In this document: piece by piece, positions 1 through 4,348 of the stretch | Numbering within the stretch: position 1 is the stretch's first letter | How the letters are laid out: every line of letters begins with the position of its first letter | Source of the DNA: Rhizobiaceae bacterium | GTDB lineage: Bacteria; Pseudomonadota; Alphaproteobacteria; Rhizobiales; Rhizobiaceae | Reading direction: 5' to 3' | Length of the DNA stretch: 6,861 nt | NCBI GenBank assembly: GCA_028865845.1 | Contig: JAGWJK010000232.1 | Location: forward strand, 1 to 6,861 | The notes under the pieces: model-generated | What the model was told of the DNA's origin: nothing | Databases searched by the model: none | The model's input: the letters and a program-made list of their open reading frames with translations, nothing else | Program-made: the position numbers and the translations under genes

Positions 1-1
1 G

Positions 2-580
2 GATTCGTATCCGGACTCCGGTTACACGCCGTTCAGGGGCGGCAAAGGAACAACCTGGGAAGGCGGCGTCCGCGTTCCCGGGATCGCCTATTGGCCCGGA
101 ATGATCAAAGCCGGACGCGTGAGCGATGGGCTATTTGACATCATGGATCTGTTCAACACTTCTCTGGCGCTTGGCGGGATTACATCCAAGATCCCGACGG
201 AGCGCTATATCGACGGTATCGATCAGACCGGCTTCCTGCTAGCGGATGACGGCCAGACGAACCGGCAGGCTGTGTTCTCATATAATGGCGCCGATTTTTC
301 AGCGCTGCGATGGGGTGAATTTAAGGCCTATTTCACCGTGATGCCGTTTGAACAGCCGTTCTCAAATATCAGCATGTCGACATTTGTTCCGATCGGCAAT
401 GCGCCATGGGTATTCGATCTCTACCGAGACCCAAAAGAACGATTGACGCGCAGCAACGGTGATTATGAATGGATATACGGACCAGTCCTTCAGCTACAGC
501 AGGCGCATGCGGCAACCTTCGTGAAATATCCAAAAAAGGATATTGGACTGGGTGTTGGCGGTGGGGGCGATCCCGATTAA
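2..580 (+). CDS. Arylsulfatase, C-terminal part (5' end outside window)
   Basis: This is the last 192 residues of a sulfatase, open in frame from the first complete codon of the window to a TAA. Sulfatases of this family hydrolyse sulfate esters using a formylglycine made from Cys or Ser in the N-terminal region, which is not in the window. Near the start (residues 11-26) is [16 protein letters not shown], which matches the conserved sulfatase segment whose lysine (here K15; compare GKGTTYEGGVREP in human ARSA) contacts the sulfate. Next come a typical [11 protein letters not shown] segment, the [13 protein letters not shown] motif, and the usual C-terminal beta-rich subdomain with [10 protein letters not shown]. 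The protein ends in a glycine-rich tail (GVGGGGDPD). The family call is confident. The substrate and cell location cannot be judged because the signal peptide region and catalytic N-terminus are missing. No downstream gene appears to be co-transcribed: the next convincing coding signal is a remnant 170 bp away. Confidence 0.93.
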   Translation, partial: DSYPDSGYTPFRGGKGTTWEGGVRVPGIAYWPGMIKAGRVSDGLFDIMDLFNTSLALGGITSKIPTERYIDGIDQTGFLLADDGQTNRQAVFSYNGADFSALRWGEFKAYFTVMPFEQPFSNISMSTFVPIGNAPWVFDLYRDPKERLTRSNGDYEWIYGPVLQLQQAHAATFVKYPKKDIGLGVGGGGDPD

Positions 581-625
581 GCGTGCGCTTCCCGTTGCGG
601 CAAGAGCACATCTGATCTCTCAAGC

Positions 626-677
626 GACCTCCGCCGTTTTCGCTCGGACCCGGCACCGGCGAGATAAGGCGGAGGTC
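626..677. repeat. Perfect 10-bp inverted repeat downstream of the sulfatase
   Basis: GACCTCCGCC at 626-635 pairs exactly with GGCGGAGGTC at 668-677 across a 32-nt interval. The interval can fold further: CTCG (643-646) with CGAG (660-663), and CCGG (650-653) with CCGG (656-659). The structure lies 46 bp after the sulfatase stop, so it could end sulfatase transcription or protect its mRNA. There is no U-run after it (AATAAAGG follows), so a simple intrinsic terminator is not demonstrated. It could also be a copy of a dispersed palindromic repeat. Confidence 0.5.
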
Positions 678-749
678 AATAAAGGCAGTCGCGCGAGAGC
701 TTAGAAGTCCTTCGAGGGCCCTTTAAACCCCATTTTAAGCCTCCTCAAA

Positions 750-1103
750 GTGGGCATTCTTGAGAGTTCCCCACGCATACGCAGCAGCCAGACTGACCAC
801 TCCGTTACCAGCTGCATCGGATCGGTCCACCCGATCGGCCAGCCCATGATCCAGTCCGAAAAGTTCGGGTTGAAGGTCAGGTCTCCGGGCGAGGATCGGT
901 GCCCAGCGTTCAAACTGAGATGGAGCGGGCGGGAAGATGGGAAGCTGAACGGCTTGGTATTCATCGTTACCGATTGGCTGAATGGCTGCCCGCAATTGCT
1001 GGGCGATGAAGATGCTGAGCTGGCCTGGGTGCCATTCAGCGACATCGGCTCCCTCGTGCCTCTTGCGCATCCAGAGATCATTTCATTTCTTCAGCGCGCA
1101 TAA
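750..1103 (+). pseudogene. Nudix hydrolase remnant (C-terminal half only)
   Basis: This frame encodes up to 117 residues from a GTG. The last ~50 residues read like the end of a MutT/Nudix hydrolase: FIVTDW (71-76), GDEDAELAWVPFSDI (85-99) and PLAHPEIISFL (104-114). These correspond to the family pattern of a beta strand, an H/DEHAELRWVPLDEL-type loop and a final helix. No intact Nudix box (GX5EX7REUXEEXGU) is present upstream in any plus-strand frame. The frame is closed by a TAG at 702-704, no Shine-Dalgarno sequence precedes the GTG, and residues 1-40 look non-family. In another frame, 646-717 encodes GPGTGEIRRRSIKAVARELR, which only vaguely recalls a decayed Nudix box. I read this as a degraded gene that lost its catalytic half. 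The C-terminal similarity is recognised by eye, and a short divergent expressed protein cannot be excluded. Confidence 0.5.
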
Positions 1104-1160
1104 CCGGCTACGCTTTGCATCTGCCCACGGTTTCACAAGCGCAGGAGTGCAGGACGGCTG

Positions 1161-1916
1161 ATGCGTATCTTTCTTGTTCGCCACGGCGAATCTCTCGGCA
1201 ATCTCGACGAACGGGCCTATCGCCAGTTCGGCGATCACAATGTTCCGTTGACGCAATGGGGATATAGGCAGGTCGTCGAGGCCGGGCGCAGCATCGCGTC
1301 CTACCTCGATGGCATGCCGAGCGCTGGCTTTCAGAAGCTGCGGGTCTGGTATTCGCCGTTCCTCCGGACCCGGCAAAGCAGGGATGCCTTGCTCGAGGCG
1401 CTGCCGACCAGGCTCGTCGGCGATGTCAGAGAGGATTATCTGCTGCGCGAGCAGGACTTTGGTCTTTTCACCGAAATCTACGATCACGTCGAACAGAAGA
1501 AGAAATTTCCCGAGGAATTCGAGAAGTGGGCGCGGATGCGTAATAACAATGGCAAATTCTATGCACGGCCGCCGGATGGCGAAAGCCGTGCCGATGTCGC
1601 CCAGCGCGTTCGCCTGTTCCTGCAGACCGTTATGCGCGAAGCGAGGAACGGCCATGACAACGTCGTCATCGTCGGCCACGGCGTCACCAACAGGGCGGTC
1701 GAGATGAATTTCCTGCATCGCTCCGTCGATTGGTTCGAGCGCTCCGACAACCCCGGCAATGCCGACGTCACGCTGATCGAGGGGGAGCATCCGGAGACTT
1801 TGACGTCGATCCTGCTTCACAAGGCTGCCGACCGGAAGGCGGGCGAGGAGCGCGCGTTTCGAGAAGCCTATGGCGTCGAGACGGCGACGATGATCGGGTC
1901 GGAAAGCAAGGAATAG
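1161..1916 (+). CDS. Histidine phosphatase family protein (phosphoglycerate-mutase-like)
   Basis: This 251-residue protein is complete and cytosolic, with no signal peptide. It belongs to the histidine phosphatase superfamily, which transfers phosphate to a catalytic histidine. Expected elements appear in order: the N-terminal LVRHGESLGN motif with R7 and nucleophile H8, a conserved arginine in YSPFLRTRQ (R69), the LREQDFG segment supplying the likely proton-donor glutamate E97, and the second histidine in VIVGHGVTNRA (H173). All core catalytic residues are therefore present. Residues 100-135 form a charged insert (HVEQKKKFPEEFEKWARMR) similar to the cap region of broad-specificity members. 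The ATG at 1161 is supported by AGGA at 1151-1154. The substrate is unknown: family members act on phosphosugars, small phosphoesters or phosphoproteins, so no mutase function is claimed. It starts 57 bp after the Nudix remnant and is probably transcribed alone. Confidence 0.92.
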   Translation: MRIFLVRHGESLGNLDERAYRQFGDHNVPLTQWGYRQVVEAGRSIASYLDGMPSAGFQKLRVWYSPFLRTRQSRDALLEALPTRLVGDVREDYLLREQDFGLFTEIYDHVEQKKKFPEEFEKWARMRNNNGKFYARPPDGESRADVAQRVRLFLQTVMREARNGHDNVVIVGHGVTNRAVEMNFLHRSVDWFERSDNPGNADVTLIEGEHPETLTSILLHKAADRKAGEERAFREAYGVETATMIGSESKE

Positions 1917-2040
1917 GCAATGGCTTGACCAGGTTATGGGCAGCAAAAGGCCAGCCGTCGGTTCATGGGCGCGCTTCGTCTTTGCATGTCGGGCGGCCAC
2001 AACTCAACGTGTATCAAGGCGGCTGATTACCGCGATGAGC

Positions 2041-2061
2041 CGACGTCGCGCGTCGTTTATT
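2041..2061 (+). terminator. Possible weak terminator downstream of the histidine phosphatase
   Basis: CGACG (2041-2045) can pair with CGTCG (2051-2055) over a 5-nt loop, followed directly by TTTATT. The short stem and partial T-run suit a weak intrinsic terminator. It lies about 125 bp after the phosphatase stop and before the putative promoter of the next gene. The rest of 1917-2101 holds no convincing gene; the short frames across it lack start signals and recognisable content. Confidence 0.3.
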
Positions 2062-2101
2062 CACAGTCTCCCGACGATCCGGCGGAAGCAGGCAGCGTTA
2101 A

Positions 2102-2119
2102 TGTTACCGTAACGTACTT
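2102..2119 (+). promoter_or_regulatory. Conserved 18-bp element upstream of the DUF2147 gene (copy 1)
   Basis: TGTTACCGTAACGTACTT matches the reverse complement of 4039-4056 at 17 of 18 positions, the only difference being GTTACC versus GTAACC. It includes a perfect palindrome, GTTAC-C-GTAAC (2103-2113). It sits 78 bp before the DUF2147 ATG. About 19 nt after GTACTT is CATAGG, a possible weak -10 box, so the element may overlap or abut a -35 region and act as an activator or repressor site. I do not recognise the cognate regulator. Confidence 0.55.
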
Positions 2120-2197
2120 ACGCCCAGTCGCATCCTTTCATAGGAGGGATCGATCCGCGTCTTGAGGCACGCGGGTTGAAAACCTTGGAGATTTCCA

Positions 2198-2536
2198 ATG
2201 AGACACGCATCTATATTAGCGGCGGCCATGGTGCTGGTGGCGGGCGTGGCCAATGCCGCCGATCCGCTTGTCGGCAACTGGAAGACGGAAGACGGGACGA
2301 CCTCCGCCATTGCCCGTTGCGGCAGCGGCTACTGCATCACGGTGAAGACCGGAAAATATGCCGGCCGCAAGATCGGCAATTTCAGCGGCAAGGACGGCAG
2401 CTATGCCGGCCAGATCACCGATCCCGTGAGCAACAAGACATACAACGGAACGCTCAAACTCTCAGGCAATAACGTGAAGATGCAGGGTTGCGTCATGAAG
2501 GTCTTCTGCCAGTCGCAGACCTGGACGCGCCTCTAG
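2198..2536 (+). CDS. DUF2147 family exported protein
   Basis: This small exported protein has 112 residues. A short basic N-terminus (MRH) and hydrophobic stretch end in a signal peptidase I site, VANA|ADP after residue 20. The mature part fits the DUF2147 pattern: LVGNWKTEDG (24-33), a cysteine pair in ARCGSGYC (C41, C46), a YAGQITDP segment, TYNGTLKLSG (81-90), GC (C98), and the closing FCQSQTWTRL (C104 to the end). Four cysteines in an oxidising compartment could form two disulfides. The family's biochemical role is not established; it resembles small beta-barrel periplasmic proteins. GGAG at 2187-2190, 7 nt before ATG, supports the start. It heads a same-strand run of three exported proteins and follows the conserved 18-bp element, so it may be the first gene of that transcription unit. 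A 117-bp gap separates it from the next gene. Confidence 0.88.
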   Translation: MRHASILAAAMVLVAGVANAADPLVGNWKTEDGTTSAIARCGSGYCITVKTGKYAGRKIGNFSGKDGSYAGQITDPVSNKTYNGTLKLSGNNVKMQGCVMKVFCQSQTWTRL

Positions 2537-2653
2537 CGGCTATTTTTCGGATCATGAGTCAAGCGCAACCTGCGGCCACGGACGATGGGCAGTCTTTGGA
2601 TAAATATCTTCGACGATCGACGGCCGCTTTAAACTCAACGGATGGGATCACTT

Positions 2654-3079
2654 ATGTTGAAGCGATACAGCGTTTTGGGGCGGGCGGTGTTGATCGCCTT
2701 TCTTGCAATGACGACTGCCGGGCGAGCGGACACGATCAGCTATGCCGACGCCGTGACGACGCTTGCCAGGGATTGCGGTGCCGATATTCAGAAATTGTGC
2801 CGCAACCTCAATCTCGGCAATGGCCAGATCGTAAACTGCCTGCAGCAGAACTCGGCGAAGGTTTCGCCGACCTGCACCTCGTCGCTGACGACCGTCATCG
2901 CGTCGATCAAGCAGCGTCAGGACGCGCAAGCGGCCTATTTCAACCTCTGCAAAGGTGACATCGCGCAGCGCTGCCGCGGCATTAAAGGCGATGGCTATCA
3001 GCTTGCCTGCCTTGTCAAGGCGCAGCGAATCGTCAGCGGAAAGTGCAACCAAGCAATCACAGATGCGGGATGGCGGTGA
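2654..3079 (+). CDS. Exported cysteine-rich repeat protein (two four-Cys repeats)
   Basis: The 141-residue product has a signal peptide (MLKRYSVLGRAVLIAFLAMTTAGRA, cut after about residue 25). Its mature part holds eight cysteines in two similar units: C41, C49, C62, C74 and C99, C107, C119, C131. Spacings are nearly identical (8, 13, 12 and 8, 12, 12), with similar content (CGADIQKLC / CKGDIAQRC). This fits the Cys-rich repeat family (Pfam Cys_rich_FGFR type) known from Golgi GLG1 and many proteobacterial periplasmic proteins. Each unit likely folds as a disulfide-pinned helical hairpin. The function is unknown; it may bind a protein or ligand in the periplasm. I chose ATG 2654 over the in-frame ATG at 2642 because GGGA (2644-2647) sits 6 nt upstream and the signal peptide starts properly there. 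Only 27 bp separate it from the OmpA-like gene, so the two are very probably co-transcribed. Confidence 0.85.
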   Translation: MLKRYSVLGRAVLIAFLAMTTAGRADTISYADAVTTLARDCGADIQKLCRNLNLGNGQIVNCLQQNSAKVSPTCTSSLTTVIASIKQRQDAQAAYFNLCKGDIAQRCRGIKGDGYQLACLVKAQRIVSGKCNQAITDAGWR

Positions 3080-3106
3080 ACCATGGCTAGTTTAGGAGGG
3101 AAAACA

Positions 3107-3685
3107 ATGGTCGCTCGTCGGCTTCGCATCGTTCTATCGGCCGGCATTCTGCTTCTGCCGATCTGCGCCTCGGCGCAGGAAGTGACCCAGCAGCGGATTA
3201 CCAACATGCTCGGCCAGGCGACCAAGGCGGCGCCGGTCATCGATGTCGAGCTGCTGCGACAGGAAGCGCTGGCAAACCCGACGCAGAACCTGAAGAGCTT
3301 GCCGAACTGGAGCAAGGTCACCAACCTGCCCCAGATGGTGGTCGAGCTCAATTTCGTGAACAATTCCGTGGCGATCGAGCCGCAGTCTTACCGCACGATC
3401 GGTTTGCTCGCCGACGCGCTTCATCACCCGAACCTGTTGAAGTACAAGTTTCTTGTGGTCGGCCACACCAGTTCGACCGGTGATCCCAAGCACAATCTTC
3501 AGCTGAGCCAGGATCGCGCCAACGCCATCAAGGAGGCGCTGTCGACGACCTTCGCGATCGATCCGAACCGGCTGTATGCGGTCGGGGTCGGCCAGGAATA
3601 TCCCATCGATGGGGTGGATCCGACCGCCGCGGACAATCGCCGGGTGCAGCTCATCAATCTCGGCGTCTTCACCTCGAAGAAATAG
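3107..3685 (+). CDS. OmpA-family C-terminal domain protein, exported
   Basis: This protein has 192 residues: a signal peptide (cut near ASA|QE, after about residue 23), a linker of about 50 residues, and an OmpA/MotB-like domain from about residue 76 to 187. Visible domain motifs are VELNFVNNSVAIEPQS, VVGHTSSTG (117-125), NLQLSQDRANAIKEAL (130-145), the LYAVGVGQEYPI segment and DNRRVQLINL (177-186). This domain normally binds peptidoglycan diaminopimelate through an Asp in GHTD and an Arg in LSxxRA. Here R137 is kept but the Asp position is Ser (S122), so binding may be altered. There is no lipobox (LPIC does not fit) and no beta-barrel, so it is probably a soluble periplasmic, wall-associated protein. 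ATG 3107 is chosen over ATG 3083 because a near-perfect AGGAGGG (3094-3100) precedes it by 6 nt. It is last in the three-gene exported cluster. Confidence 0.9.
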   Translation: MVARRLRIVLSAGILLLPICASAQEVTQQRITNMLGQATKAAPVIDVELLRQEALANPTQNLKSLPNWSKVTNLPQMVVELNFVNNSVAIEPQSYRTIGLLADALHHPNLLKYKFLVVGHTSSTGDPKHNLQLSQDRANAIKEALSTTFAIDPNRLYAVGVGQEYPIDGVDPTAADNRRVQLINLGVFTSKK

Positions 3686-3700
3686 CAAACGAAGCGATGA

Positions 3701-3724
3701 GGCGCGGGCAGGGACACCCGCGCC
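3701..3724 (+). terminator. GC-rich hairpin after the OmpA-like gene
   Basis: GGCGCGGG (3701-3708) and CCCGCGCC (3717-3724) form a perfect 8-bp stem with an 8-nt loop, 15 nt past the OmpA-like stop. No U-run follows (GTTCACC), so it may act as a Rho-assisted or mRNA-stabilising end rather than a classical intrinsic terminator. It lies between two convergent genes and could serve both. A second, weaker hairpin (CATCGC 3781-3786 with GCGATG 3800-3805) covers the stop of the minus-strand gene. Confidence 0.55.
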
Positions 3725-3790
3725 GTTCACCGTTGAAAGGCGTGATACACATACTTTCGCGTCATGGTCTCGCGGGCCAACATCGCGGAG

Positions 3791-3976
3791 CTACGATCTG
3801 CGATGCCGTACCTGCTTCCAGAGGCGCGGCAGGAAGATCATCAGTGTGATGAAGGCGGCGAGCATGACGAGCGCGATGCCGGTCTGAAGCAGGGTGAACC
3901 GTAGTGTGTCGCGGGAGACGAAATAGCCCGCGATCATTCCAGCGAAGGCAAGAGGAATGGTGACAAAAAAGTACAT
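3791..3976 (-). CDS. Small two-helix membrane protein, hypothetical
   Basis: The 61-residue protein starts at the ATG ending at 3976. A consensus GGAGG lies 6 nt upstream of that ATG, so the nine-residue-longer form beginning near 4003 is less likely. Two hydrophobic segments (about residues 3-20 and 27-50) are joined by a short polar turn (SRDTLRF), and the C-terminus is strongly basic (RLWKQVRHRRS). By the positive-inside rule both ends should face the cytoplasm. I do not recognise a family. It is convergent with the OmpA-like gene and divergent from the CHASE2 cyclase. Its upstream region carries the second copy of the 18-bp element 62 bp from the start, which supports it as a real, regulated gene. 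It could be a small regulator of a membrane partner or a stress-induced membrane peptide, but nothing in the sequence decides this. Confidence 0.7.
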   Translation of the reverse strand: MYFFVTIPLAFAGMIAGYFVSRDTLRFTLLQTGIALVMLAAFITLMIFLPRLWKQVRHRRS

Positions 3977-4038
3977 GGGGTGCCTCCGTTCAGATCGCCG
4001 CAACGTCTTCGAATTCTGACGAAGATTGAGATGCGAGG

Positions 4039-4056
4039 AAGTACGTTACGGTTACA
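4039..4056 (-). promoter_or_regulatory. Conserved 18-bp element upstream of the small membrane protein gene (copy 2)
   Basis: Read on the minus strand this is TGTAACCGTAACGTACTT, 17 of 18 identical to 2102-2119 and in the same orientation relative to its downstream gene. It contains a direct repeat GTAAC-C-GTAAC. The core 8-mer GTTACGGT (plus strand, 4045-4052) recurs at 4068-4075, 23 bp away, giving a possible second binding site. A CAGAAT sequence about 20 nt after the element (minus strand) could be the -10 box, at nearly the same spacing as in copy 1. Confidence 0.55.
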
Positions 4057-4270
4057 GACGATGAAATGTTACGGTCTGCCCGCATTGATCTCTGTTAAGG
4101 CTCTCGATCAAGCGTCGATATGCACGGTGACCCGGCCGGTCGGGCAAGCCAATGGGCGGGATTTACGGAACTCGCGCCAAATGGAAATACGGTTTGTTCT
4201 TCCATCATAAGGCCACGTTGCGCGGCCGCGAAGGACGATGCAGCATGCAGCAATCTGAAACATCGGTGAG

Positions 4271-4306
4271 CTGACGCGCGGGCGTGTTTTTACCCAAAGA
4301 CGTCAG
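4271..4306 (+). promoter_or_regulatory. Possible alternative hairpins in the cyclase leader
   Basis: CTGACG (4271-4276) can pair with CGTCAG (4301-4306). Alternatively, ACGC (4274-4277) can pair with GCGT (4282-4285) and is followed by GTTTTT, a short terminator-like shape. The two pairings share bases 4274-4276, so they exclude each other, as in attenuators. The stems are short and this may be chance. They lie 43-78 bp upstream of the chosen cyclase ATG. Confidence 0.22.
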
Positions 4307-4348
4307 TTGTTTCGTGCTTTGGCTTTCCGCATAGGGACCAGCAGAGGA

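Larger units (their letters stand above)
3977..4348. other. Divergent intergenic region between the small membrane protein and the cyclase
   Basis: This 372-bp stretch holds no convincing gene; the frame at 3980-4210 lacks a ribosome-binding site and recognisable content. It contains copy 2 of the 18-bp element, a second GTTACGGT core at 4068-4075, and a potential leader structure close to the cyclase start. I could not identify a confident sigma-70 promoter for the cyclase. A GGAAC at 4170-4174 recalls the -35 box of general-stress EcfG promoters, but no CGTT lies at the right distance. Confidence 0.5.

Noticed and set aside
701..1081. Minus-strand frame of 126 codons opposite the Nudix remnant
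   Set aside because: No family resemblance; the plus strand carries a recognisable Nudix C-terminus, so the reverse frame is taken as a shadow.
1083..2000. Long minus-strand open frame of 305 codons opposite the histidine phosphatase
   Set aside because: It mirrors the intact phosphatase, which carries every catalytic motif; the reverse frame shows no recognisable domain and is open only because of GC-rich codon bias.
4170..4200. GGAAC resembling the -35 box of a general stress (EcfG) promoter before the cyclase
   Set aside because: No CGTT -10 box occurs at 16-17 nt; the nearest candidate (CGGTTT) is mis-spaced and mismatched.
3980..4210. Plus-strand frame of 76 codons in the divergent intergenic region
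   Set aside because: No ribosome-binding site, no recognisable composition, and it runs across the 18-bp regulatory element.
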